DNA of 33,245 nt, from positions 1-33,245 of the forward strand of contig DKYJ01000029.1 of the NCBI GenBank assembly GCA_002493305.1, read 5' to 3'. The first letter of the stretch is position 1, and each line of letters begins with the position of its first letter. The notes under the pieces are model-generated. The model saw nothing but the letters and a program-made list of their open reading frames with translations, did no database searches and was not told the origin of the DNA. Positions 25,548 to 32,196 of this stretch are shown here, piece by piece. The DNA comes from Clostridiales bacterium UBA7103. GTDB taxonomy: Bacteria > Bacillota > Clostridia > Oscillospirales > Oscillospiraceae. Made by a program: the position numbers and the translations under genes.

Positions 25548-25594
25548 AAAAAATTATGTAAACCTATTTGATCTCTTGCTCAGGTTTACATAAT
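25548..25594 (-). terminator. Terminator of the nucleoside deaminase gene with GTTTACATAAT arms
   Basis: A perfect 13-bp stem (25553-25565 with 25582-25594) with a 16-base loop is followed on the minus strand by six T. The arms are again inverted copies of GTTTACATAAT. The terminator also separates the deaminase from the zinc-ribbon gene, whose promoter must lie between about 25505 and 25600. Confidence 0.82.
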
Positions 25595-25603
25595 ATACGG
25601 CAA

Positions 25604-26071
25604 TCAACCTTTCCCATGTCCCGCGAAGTAGGCGCGCAGCAGCTCCATGCTCGCCTCTCTCAACACGCTGCCGGTGACCTGTGGCCTGTGAAACGAATGT
25701 TCAAAGACCATTTCGCTGCACCGGCAGCCCTCCCCGCCGATGATCTCACCCAAGTCCATATCGCTCGCGCCGTAGACCATGCGCCCCAGCTTGACCCAAA
25801 CCATGGCCCCGGAGCACATGAAGCAAGGCTCGCAGCTGGTGTACAGGGTGTAATCGCTCAGGTCGGTGATGCCCGTCTCGGCGCAGAAGCGGCGGATAAG
25901 CCCCATCTCAGCGTGAAAGCTCGGGTCATGGGCGGTGTATATCTGGTTCTCATTCTCAAAAAACACCTCTCCGTCCTTTACAAGCACCGCGCCGAAAGGC
26001 TCATTCCCATGCTCGACTGCCTGCCGCGCAAGCTCTATCGCCCGCGCCATGAACTTCTCGTCAATATTCAT
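25604..26071 (-). CDS. Nucleoside/guanine deaminase-like zinc enzyme (CDA superfamily)
   Basis: This 155-residue cytosolic deaminase has the zinc site HAEM (catalytic Glu) at about residue 53 and TSCEPCFMCSGAMVWV, where both cysteines of PCxxC bind zinc. The substrate side-chain pattern (HDPSFHAEMGLIR, LYTSCEPCFMC) and the lack of the Arg-rich tRNA-binding tail make a free base or nucleoside, such as guanine, more likely than tRNA (TadA). GGAGAG precedes the ATG at 26071. It is transcribed alone, ending in the hairpin at 25548-25594. A copy of GTTTACATAAT lies 16 bases before the start codon. Confidence 0.88.
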   Translation of the reverse strand: MNIDEKFMARAIELARQAVEHGNEPFGAVLVKDGEVFFENENQIYTAHDPSFHAEMGLIRRFCAETGITDLSDYTLYTSCEPCFMCSGAMVWVKLGRMVYGASDMDLGEIIGGEGCRCSEMVFEHSFHRPQVTGSVLREASMELLRAYFAGHGKG

Positions 26072-26086
26072 ATCTCTCCGCCTTTA

Positions 26087-26097
26087 GTTTACATAAT
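26087..26097. repeat. Copy of the recurrent 11-mer GTTTACATAAT
   Basis: An isolated intergenic copy, 16 bases upstream of the deaminase start codon and not part of a hairpin. See the finding on this motif. Confidence 0.7.
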
Positions 26098-26195
26098 TTT
26101 CAGTTCCTGCCTCTGTCTGCGGCAGAAAATCAGTTTATCGTTGATATTTTACACCATCATACAGCTTTAGACAACATTAAACACTATACATTGTC

Positions 26196-26231
26196 ATAAA
26201 AAATTTGCGCCCCTGGAAACAGGGCGCAAAT
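26196..26231 (-). terminator. Terminator-like hairpin with no matching upstream gene
   Basis: A 10-bp stem ATTTGCGCCC/GGGCGCAAAT (26203-26212 with 26222-26231) is followed on the minus strand by a T-run. No minus-strand gene lies upstream of it for several kilobases, so it may end a small or antisense RNA from 26232-26690. Confidence 0.6.
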
Positions 26232-26356
26232 CCATATATGTTTTAGCACAAAGAGTGCCGTCGAGTATCGCGTCAACGACGATGCGTAAAATGGCCTTGC
26301 GATTTTACCCGTTTGGCTTGTTCAGTTCGACTTTTTCTGGTAAAAGCGAAAAATGA

Positions 26357-26367
26357 GTTTACATAAT
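26357..26367. repeat. Copy of the recurrent 11-mer GTTTACATAAT
   Basis: An isolated intergenic copy 29 bases upstream of the ABC-F promoter -35 box, in the same orientation as the copies at 25584 and 26087. Confidence 0.7.
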
Positions 26368-26396
26368 TTCCAACTCGTTTCAGACTTTATACTCTC

Positions 26397-26425
26397 TTGA
26401 CTATTCTCCCGGCATATGGTATAGT
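26397..26425 (+). promoter_or_regulatory. Promoter of the ABC-F leader and gene
   Basis: TTGACT (26397-26402), 17 bases and TATAGT (26420-26425). Transcription would begin near 26432, giving a leader of about 260 bases before the ABC-F gene. Confidence 0.88.
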
Positions 26426-26451
26426 CAGGTAAACAGCAAAGGGGTGAAACG

Positions 26452-26475
26452 ATGTCCAGTTTTTCTTGCAGGTAA
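26452..26475 (+). CDS. Seven-residue leader peptide of the ABC-F attenuator (MSSFSCR)
   Basis: The frame ATG-TCC-AGT-TTT-TCT-TGC-AGG-TAA starts about 20 bases after the predicted transcription start. AAAGGGGTG (26438-26446) is a strong ribosome site with a 7-base gap from its GGGG to the ATG. Codons 4-7 overlap segment 1 of the attenuator (26461-26470), so a ribosome stalled here would block the segment 1-segment 2 pairing. The small size, the good ribosome site and the position before a conditional terminator are those of leader peptides of antibiotic-induced resistance genes. Translation is inferred, not shown. Confidence 0.72.
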   Translation: MSSFSCR

Positions 26476-26603
26476 AACGGAATAAGCGGCGGGGCCTGGC
26501 CTTGCTGCGCCTATTGCAAGAAAGTTAAACTGTACATCTGTTTTTCGCTGCCCTGCCATAGCCAGGGTATGCCATGATGAGCTGCAAGAACTGACTTTCT
26601 TGC
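26461..26603 (+). promoter_or_regulatory. Transcription attenuator of the ABC-F gene (alternative pairings)
   Basis: Segment 1, TTTTCTTGCA (26461-26470, in the leader peptide frame), is complementary to segment 2, TGCAAGAAAG (26515-26524), with nine Watson-Crick pairs and one wobble. Segment 2 extended (GCAAGAAAGT, 26516-26525) is also perfectly complementary over 10 bases to segment 4, ACTTTCTTGC (26594-26603), which otherwise forms the 3' arm of the terminator with segment 3 (GCAAGAA, 26584-26590). Pairing 1-2 leaves 3-4 free to terminate; pairing 2-4 disrupts the terminator. A further CCTGGC/GCCAGG pairing (26495-26500 with 26561-26566) may add structure. Confidence 0.75.
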
Positions 26604-26618
26604 GGCTCATCATTTTTT
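26574..26618 (+). terminator. Conditional terminator in the ABC-F leader
   Basis: A 17-bp stem with one wobble (26574-26590 with 26597-26613, outer ATGATGAGC/GCTCATCAT, inner GCAAGAA/TTCTTGC) with loop CTGACT and a six-T run. It lies between the leader peptide and the ABC-F gene with no gene ending before it, so it makes sense only as an attenuator. Confidence 0.9.
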
Positions 26619-26694
26619 GAGCAATCGCTGAACGAATCGCCTACAACATATTGACGACTTGTTCATCACTTGCTCTTTTTTGGAGGTTAACACC

Positions 26695-28161
26695 ATGTCA
26701 ATGATAAAAGCTGAAAACCTGAGCTTCTGCTATCCCGGAAGCTATGACAACATATTTGAAAACACGAGCTTTGTGATAGACACCGACTGGAAGCTGGGCT
26801 TCGTGGGGCGAAACGGCAGGGGCAAAACCACTCTGCTCAAGCTCCTGATGGGTGAATATGAATACAGTGGGAAGCTGCTCGCTTCTGTGCGGTTTGATTA
26901 CTTTCCCTATCCAGTGCAGGATAAAACCCTGTTGACCAACGAGATCTTCACCCAAATCGCCCCCGGAGCCGAGGACTGGGAGCTGATGCGGGAGCTTTCA
27001 AACTTAGAGGTAGAGGCCGACGTGCTCTATCGCCCCTTTGACACACTCTCAAACGGGGAGCAGACCAAAGTACTGCTGGCAGCGCTGTTTTGCAACGAGG
27101 GGCATTTTCTGCTGATAGACGAGCCAACAAATCATCTGGACGCCCGCGCTCGGGAGCTGGTGTCCGCCTACCTCAAAAAGAAAAAGGGCTTTATTTTAGT
27201 TTCCCATGACCGCAGCTTTCTTGACGGCTGCGTTGACCACATACTCTCCATCAACCGGGCGAATATTGAGGTGCAGGGCGGTAATTTTTCCTCCTGGTTC
27301 AGCAATTTTCAAAATCAGCAGGAGCTGGAGCTTGCCAAAAATGAACAGTTAAAGAGAGACATTGGCCGCCTCAGACAGGCCGCGAGGCGCTCCGCCGACT
27401 GGTCTGACCGGGTAGAGGCTTCCAAATTCGGCAGCGGTGCGCCTGACCGGGGTTTTGTAGGCCACAAGGCGGCCAAAATGATGAAGCGCTCCAAGACCAT
27501 TGAAGCCCGGCAGCAGCAGGCCATCGGGCAAAAATCCTCTCTGCTGAAAAATCTGGAAACGGCTGAAAGCCTGAAGCTCTTCCCGCTTAGCTACCGCAGC
27601 GAGACACTGATAACAGCCGCCGATTTAGTGCCGAGCTATGACGGCAGGGCAGTCTGTCCTCCGCTGAGCTTTTCAATAAAGCGTGGCGAGCGGCTGGCGC
27701 TGGACGGGAAAAACGGCAGCGGCAAATCCAGCCTCCTCAAGCTTATAACCGGGGAGAATATCCAATACAGCGGAACACTTCAAATCAGCTCCGGCCTCGT
27801 GATCTCCTATGTTCCACAGGACACCCGACACCTGAGGGGGACGCTTTCAGACTTTGCCGAACAGCACGAATTGGACGAAAGTCTGTTCAAGGCCATTTTG
27901 CGGAAAATGGGCCTTGAGCAGACCCAATTTGATAAGGATATCCGGGAATTTTCCGAAGGGCAAAAAAAGAAGGTGCTCATAGCGATGAGCCTATGTCAGC
28001 GGGCGCATTTGTATATCTGGGACGAGCCTCTAAATTATATCGACATCTACTCCCGTATGCAGATCGAGCAGCTCATTAAGGACTTCTCCCCCACCATGAT
28101 ATTTGTGGAGCATGACAAGGCCTTTCGGGAAGATATAGCGACAGGGAGCATACGGCTGTAA
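26695..28161 (+). CDS. ABC-F ribosome-protection ATPase, Lsa-type
   Basis: This 488-residue protein has two ATPase domains and no membrane segment, as expected for ABC-F proteins that bind the ribosomal E site and dislodge 50S antibiotics. Domain 1 has Walker A GRNGRGKT, signature LSNGEQTK and Walker B LLIDEPTNHLD. Domain 2 has GKNGSGKS, FSEGQKKK and LYIWDEPLNYID. The opening (SYDNIFENTSFVIDTDWKLGFVGRNGRGKTT) and the linker (HKAAKMMKRSKTIEARQQQ) are close to the Lsa group, whose members confer lincosamide, streptogramin A and pleuromutilin resistance. Resistance by this protein is inferred. The start at 26695 is chosen for GGAGG (26682-26686). Expression is probably controlled by the upstream attenuator. 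Confidence 0.92.
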   Translation: MSMIKAENLSFCYPGSYDNIFENTSFVIDTDWKLGFVGRNGRGKTTLLKLLMGEYEYSGKLLASVRFDYFPYPVQDKTLLTNEIFTQIAPGAEDWELMRELSNLEVEADVLYRPFDTLSNGEQTKVLLAALFCNEGHFLLIDEPTNHLDARARELVSAYLKKKKGFILVSHDRSFLDGCVDHILSINRANIEVQGGNFSSWFSNFQNQQELELAKNEQLKRDIGRLRQAARRSADWSDRVEASKFGSGAPDRGFVGHKAAKMMKRSKTIEARQQQAIGQKSSLLKNLETAESLKLFPLSYRSETLITAADLVPSYDGRAVCPPLSFSIKRGERLALDGKNGSGKSSLLKLITGENIQYSGTLQISSGLVISYVPQDTRHLRGTLSDFAEQHELDESLFKAILRKMGLEQTQFDKDIREFSEGQKKKVLIAMSLCQRAHLYIWDEPLNYIDIYSRMQIEQLIKDFSPTMIFVEHDKAFREDIATGSIRL

Positions 28162-28171
28162 AATATGCGGC

Positions 28172-28200
28172 TTGAACGCTGTGGTAAAAAATAGTATTAT
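28172..28200 (+). promoter_or_regulatory. Promoter of the flavin oxidoreductase gene
   Basis: TTGAAC (28172-28177), 17 bases and TATTAT (28195-28200), ending 20 bases before the start codon. The leader would be only about 14 bases but includes GGAGG (28208-28212). The gene may also be read from the ABC-F transcript, as no terminator lies between. Confidence 0.75.
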
Positions 28201-28220
28201 GTTGCTCGGAGGCTTATGTT

Positions 28221-29228
28221 ATGAGTATTATAAATTCAAAATTTCAACTAAAGAATTTGGAGCTTAAAAATCGGCTTGTGATGCCGCCCATGGCTTCAAG
28301 CAGAGCGGCGGACAATGGAGCCGTAACTCATAGGCTTTGCGAGTATTATAATGAGAAAACCCGGGGTGGCTGTCTGGGGCTTGTCATCGTGGAGCATGCC
28401 TATATCTCCATTGATGGCAAGGCTCACGCGTCTCAGCTGTCAATCGCAGCAGATGCGGACATGCCCGGGCTGAGACGGCTCACGGAAACCATACACGCCA
28501 ACGGCTCCAGAGTATTTGCCCAGCTGAGCCACGCGGGCAGCGCGGCGGAGCGCAAGGTCACTGGCTGCGATATAATAAGCGCAAGCACCGTTAACTCCCC
28601 TTTCTCAAAGGCTGGGGACGAGAATCCCCGGGAAATGACAGCGGCGGAGATAAAAAAGCTCATCTCCGACTTTGGCGCCGCTGCCGTAAGAGCCAAAGAG
28701 GCTGGCTTTGACGGTATTGAGCTTCATTCGGCGCATTATTATCTGCTTGACCAGTTTTATTCGCCCCTGACTAACCGCAGAACAGATGAATACTGCGGAG
28801 ACAGCCTTGAGGGGCGGCTGCGGCTGCATATTGAGATCATCAACGAGATCCGCAGGCTTACAGGCGACGATTTTACTCTCGCCCTCCGTCTGGGCGCCTG
28901 TGATTATACGGACGGCGGGGCAACGTTGGCAGACAGTGTCCAAGCCGCGAAAATGCTGGAAAAAGCGGGCATTGACCTGCTGGATATCTCCGGCGGTCTT
29001 TGCGGGCCCTTTCGTCCTCATGCGAAGCATGAAGGTTACTTCAAGGAGCTGTCCACAGCGATAAAGCAGGCTGTTTCCGTTCCTGTGATCCTGACCGGTG
29101 GGATCTCCACCGCCGAGGGGGCGGAGGCGCTTTTGAAGGAAGGGGCGGCAGACCTGATTGGAGTTGGCCGCGCCCTGCTGAAGAATTCATTCTGGGCCGA
29201 AAACGCCCTGAAAAAATTTGCCGATTAA
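28221..29228 (+). CDS. NADH:flavin oxidoreductase, Old Yellow Enzyme family
   Basis: This 335-residue FMN-binding TIM-barrel enzyme would reduce activated double bonds or similar substrates with NAD(P)H. Typical features are LKNRLVMPPMAS near the N-terminus, AQLSHAGSAA, the substrate-binding HSAHYYLLDQFYSPLTNRR segment (His-x-x-His) and the phosphate-binding GGISTAEGAE and GVGRALL at the C-terminus. The protein ends after the barrel, so it lacks the iron-sulphur and NAD-binding domains of 2,4-dienoyl-CoA reductases. The substrate is unknown. It has its own promoter and a terminator at 29235. Confidence 0.92.
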   Translation: MSIINSKFQLKNLELKNRLVMPPMASSRAADNGAVTHRLCEYYNEKTRGGCLGLVIVEHAYISIDGKAHASQLSIAADADMPGLRRLTETIHANGSRVFAQLSHAGSAAERKVTGCDIISASTVNSPFSKAGDENPREMTAAEIKKLISDFGAAAVRAKEAGFDGIELHSAHYYLLDQFYSPLTNRRTDEYCGDSLEGRLRLHIEIINEIRRLTGDDFTLALRLGACDYTDGGATLADSVQAAKMLEKAGIDLLDISGGLCGPFRPHAKHEGYFKELSTAIKQAVSVPVILTGGISTAEGAEALLKEGAADLIGVGRALLKNSFWAENALKKFAD

Positions 29229-29234
29229 AAGATG

Positions 29235-29265
29235 AAACAGCCGCCGAATTCTCGGCGGCTGTTTT
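29235..29265. terminator. Terminator between convergent oxidoreductase and surface-protein genes
   Basis: A 13-bp perfect stem (AAACAGCCGCCGA, 29235-29247, with 29252-29264), loop ATTC, then a short T-run on the plus strand. On the minus strand the tail is T-rich but interrupted, so it may act in both directions. Confidence 0.88.
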
Positions 29266-29286
29266 GCGTTATCAGTTGTAATTTGC

Positions 29287-30864
29287 TCAGGCATTCTCCT
29301 CAGCCTGCTTCTTGTGGCGGACATAGAATATAATTGCCGCGGCAACAAGGCAGAGGCCGATAATGATAAAGGGAATGATGTTGAAGCCCAGGCCGGACTC
29401 ACCATTGGCAAGAGGAGTCTCCTCCTCACCGATGTTCGCGGTATCCTGCTCGTCAGCGGGCTGAGCGTCACCATTATCAGGCTCTGCGGTCAACTCCTCT
29501 GCGTCAAGATTCAGAGCGAAATCATTCGGAAGAACAAGATCCGCGGCCGGCGCATTGCTGGTGTTCTTGCCGGTGGCAATAAGGATAGCGGCCAGCTCGT
29601 CAGTCATCTCATAGTAGACGGAGATAACAGTGCTGTCATCAGCCTTAATGGTCTTGTTGGTGAAGGGCTGGAGAACATAACCGTCAACAGGGGCGGCAGT
29701 CACATTGGTAAGGGAATCGACAACACCGGTGCGCTTCTGACTGAGGTACAGCTCGTAATCGCCCTTAACATTCTGGCGATATACGTTCACAGTGTAGACA
29801 GCGCCGCTGCCGGGAACCATCTTCCCGCTGAAAACGACATTGCAGGCGGGCATGGTGTTGTTGCTGCCGAGAGCGTGGTCACCATCCCAGCCGACGAAGG
29901 TGTAGCCCTTCTTGGCATTGGGAGCATCGCGCAGGGTAAGCTGCTGGCCATACTTATAAGTCTCAACATTGCCGCTCTGCTTGCCATCGACCTTGTATGT
30001 AACAGTGTAGCTGTTGCGGGTGTAATAGAGCTTCATGGGCTGGCTCAGGTCAATGTTCATATCGGCGGTAGCCGCAGTGGACTTATCGCTGTTGAACTTG
30101 AAACCGGTAATGGAACCGGCGCTGACAGCCACAGGCCCTTCCTTGACTCCGTCTTTGTACTCTCTGTGGTTAAACTCATACACACCGGGATCGTTGACAC
30201 TCTCGTAATAGTATTCCACATAGTACTTGCCGCAATTCTCGTTTTTGGTATAGCTGCCCATAAGGGTCACATCAGTGGTGACGTTTTCAAGCACTTTCCC
30301 GTCAGCCACTTTGCCGTTCAGTTTCCATCCGGAGAAGGTATAGTCGGCAATATTTTCATGCCTGCTTGATACAGTATAGCTTGAGCCGTAAGCAATCGTC
30401 TCGCTCCAGCTGGGAATCGCACGCCCGTCGATTATCTGATCCTCATAAACATAGTTTATGTTGACAGTCTCAGGTGTAACTACGACAGGAGCATAGGTGA
30501 GCTTAAAGCTTGCAACCAGATTGGCTCCATCGGCAGACCAGATTATCTCGCTCTCAAAATCGGGCATATCCTCGACCAGCTTGTAGTCAGAGCCAAAATA
30601 ATCTCTCGCGATCTTTTCCTCAGTCAGCTTAAATATATCGCCAACATTGTAATGCTCTGTGGTTACAAAACTCTCAGAGCTGACTTCTCCCTTAGTGGTC
30701 GAACGGTCGATATACACCGTTACAGGGCCAGGGACAGGCGACGGTGCCGGGGACTCCACAGGCGGTTCGTCGGCGAACACTGCCATTGGCGCAAGGGCCA
30801 GGATCATTACTATGCACAGAAAAGCGCTGAAAAGGCGCTTAACGGTGCGGTGCGTCTCTTTCAT
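29287..30864 (-). CDS. Cell-surface protein with InlB-type (Listeria-Bacteroides) repeats and C-terminal anchor
   Basis: This 525-residue protein is exported: the signal peptide spans about residues 1-31 (MKETHRTVKRLFSAFLCIVM, then AVFADE). A Pro/Ser linker follows. The body has beta-grasp-like repeats, the clearest being YTVTYKVDGKQSGNVETYKYG followed by KKGYTFVGWDGD, the InlB B-repeat pattern; YTFSGWKLNGKVADGK marks another. The C-terminal region is acidic (EPDNGDAQPADEQD), then GEEETPLANGESG, one transmembrane helix and a basic tail (VRHKKQ). There is no exact LPxTG, but the PLAN/helix/basic-tail order looks like a degenerate sortase-type anchor. AGGAGGAG precedes the ATG. Adhesion or a host-contact role is plausible but unproven. 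Confidence 0.85.
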   Translation of the reverse strand: MKETHRTVKRLFSAFLCIVMILALAPMAVFADEPPVESPAPSPVPGPVTVYIDRSTTKGEVSSESFVTTEHYNVGDIFKLTEEKIARDYFGSDYKLVEDMPDFESEIIWSADGANLVASFKLTYAPVVVTPETVNINYVYEDQIIDGRAIPSWSETIAYGSSYTVSSRHENIADYTFSGWKLNGKVADGKVLENVTTDVTLMGSYTKNENCGKYYVEYYYESVNDPGVYEFNHREYKDGVKEGPVAVSAGSITGFKFNSDKSTAATADMNIDLSQPMKLYYTRNSYTVTYKVDGKQSGNVETYKYGQQLTLRDAPNAKKGYTFVGWDGDHALGSNNTMPACNVVFSGKMVPGSGAVYTVNVYRQNVKGDYELYLSQKRTGVVDSLTNVTAAPVDGYVLQPFTNKTIKADDSTVISVYYEMTDELAAILIATGKNTSNAPAADLVLPNDFALNLDAEELTAEPDNGDAQPADEQDTANIGEEETPLANGESGLGFNIIPFIIIGLCLVAAAIIFYVRHKKQAEENA

Positions 30865-30981
30865 GTTAAACTCCTCCTATTCGTGTATTACCAAAACAGG
30901 TAAATTTTGCTGTACATATATTAAGACGGCTTATTTTACCAAAATTGCTCAATAAAATTCAAGCATTTTAGATAAAATTTT

Positions 30982-32145
30982 TTATTTTTCGGTGAAAGTA
31001 TCGTTTTTTCCAGCCGCGGCATAATCATAATAGTAATTAACCAGCAGATCCACGCAGGCGCCATAGCTTTTCAGACCCAGCTGCTGATCATAGCTTTGCA
31101 GAAAGCCCTCATACACAGTATTGGAAATTGTCTGCACAGGAGTCTCGAACCCGGCCCAATACTCGTTATTGGCCTTCAGATCGGCCTGCACCTGGGGGCT
31201 TAGCGTAGAATACACCTGCTGCCAGGCGGCATTATCCGCCTTGTATAGGGCATTACCCAGATAAATATAAGCCATGAGGCTGGCCGAGTAGCAATACTCC
31301 ACGTCTCCATAGTCAAGGCAGGCCATCACTGCGACAAAATTTGCTTCCTGCTCCTTGGCGACGCCCCTCTGGTGGCTAAGCTCATGGGCAACGGTAGACG
31401 CGAACAGAGCCTCGGGAAAATCCATATTCACATTGGCCTCCCCCGTGATGGGAAAGAAAAAGCCTGTGAAATCAATATAGCTCATGATACGCGAGAAAAA
31501 AATGCCCTTTGCTCTGATATCCGCCCCGGAGAGACAGGGTATGCGCTGCTCGGTGACTTTGAACACCTCGTCAGAGCGCCTGAGAATGGCCTCTCTGTCG
31601 CTGATGCAGGCGCCGTTTTCGTCCCTTGGCACAAGGGGAGCATACTCATTTGCAAGCTCCGCAAAATACTCCGTCACCGCCTCAAGCTGCTCAGCAGATA
31701 TTTTATCGTTCGTTAGGCCGCTTCTTCGGATAAAGTCGTCCCCATAAAAGATGACGCCCCACAAAAAGCAGAAGAGCGCGTACACAGCCATGACCGAAGC
31801 AGCAAGCGTTATCAAGATTATGTAAATCTTTCTGAGCGTGTTTTTCTTGCTTTTACGCCGTATAATATCAGCAACGCATAAGATTATGTAAACTGCAATT
31901 CCGACAACAGCCGCAGCGATCATAAGCTCCGCTACCGAGAAGGGCACTGCCGCCGTTAGCTCCGACAAAAAGCGGCGCAGGGCGGCCACATGGCCGTCGG
32001 CAAGGCTGCTCATCAGCGCGTAATTTCCCCTCAGGCATACATGCAGCAGCACGAGAGCGCCCGAGCACAGCAGCAGGATATGCCGCACGGGGCACAGGGC
32101 AAATATGGCGGAAAGGCCGCGTTTTTTCGTCCGAATATTTTCCAT
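30982..32145 (-). CDS. DUF3810-type membrane protein with HExxH zinc-peptidase motif
   Basis: This 387-residue protein has three N-terminal hydrophobic helices (around residues 20-40, 68-95 and 105-130) and a large domain beyond. The domain carries the motif VAHELSHQRGVAKEQEANFVAV: HELSH is an HExxH metal site and the downstream Glu in KEQEANF is a likely third ligand, as in gluzincins. This matches the DUF3810 family, to which no substrate has been assigned. The first codon lies only six bases after a predicted -10 box and no ribosome site is present, so the mRNA may be leaderless. No clear terminator separates it from the surface-protein gene, 117 bases downstream. Confidence 0.85.
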   Translation of the reverse strand: MENIRTKKRGLSAIFALCPVRHILLLCSGALVLLHVCLRGNYALMSSLADGHVAALRRFLSELTAAVPFSVAELMIAAAVVGIAVYIILCVADIIRRKSKKNTLRKIYIILITLAASVMAVYALFCFLWGVIFYGDDFIRRSGLTNDKISAEQLEAVTEYFAELANEYAPLVPRDENGACISDREAILRRSDEVFKVTEQRIPCLSGADIRAKGIFFSRIMSYIDFTGFFFPITGEANVNMDFPEALFASTVAHELSHQRGVAKEQEANFVAVMACLDYGDVEYCYSASLMAYIYLGNALYKADNAAWQQVYSTLSPQVQADLKANNEYWAGFETPVQTISNTVYEGFLQSYDQQLGLKSYGACVDLLVNYYYDYAAAGKNDTFTEK

Positions 32146-32151
32146 AGGGAT

Positions 32152-32180
32152 ATAATAGCCTATTTTCTTTCCGGCCGCAA
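32152..32180 (-). promoter_or_regulatory. Promoter placing the start site at the ATG of the DUF3810 gene
   Basis: On the minus strand TTGCGG (32180-32175), 17 bases and TATTAT (32157-32152). Seven bases on lies the A of the ATG (32145), predicting a leaderless transcript. Confidence 0.55.
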
Positions 32181-32196
32181 TGGATAAATATGCAAA

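Larger units (their letters stand above)
26098..26396. other. Gene-free stretch between divergent deaminase and ABC-F units
   Basis: No convincing gene is seen. It holds a minus-strand terminator-like hairpin (26196-26231), an inverted repeat GTAAAAT/ATTTTAC (26286-26308), and a further GTTTACATAAT at 26357-26367. A 24-codon plus-strand frame (26283-26357) has no ribosome site. A promoter for the deaminase must lie here, but none is clear. Confidence 0.5.

Noticed and set aside
26283..26357. A 24-codon plus-strand frame (MRKMALRFYPFGLFSSTFSG and on) upstream of the ABC-F promoter
   Set aside because: No ribosome site, no promoter close by, and it ends before the promoter that serves the ABC-F leader, so it cannot be the attenuator peptide.
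26651..26656. TTGACG as a second -35 box just before the ABC-F gene
   Set aside because: No acceptable -10 box lies 15-19 bases downstream, and its use would bypass the conserved-looking attenuator.
29314..30369. A 351-codon plus-strand frame opposite the InlB-repeat protein
   Set aside because: The minus-strand protein has a signal peptide, repeats, an anchor and an AGGAGGAG site; the plus frame has none of these.
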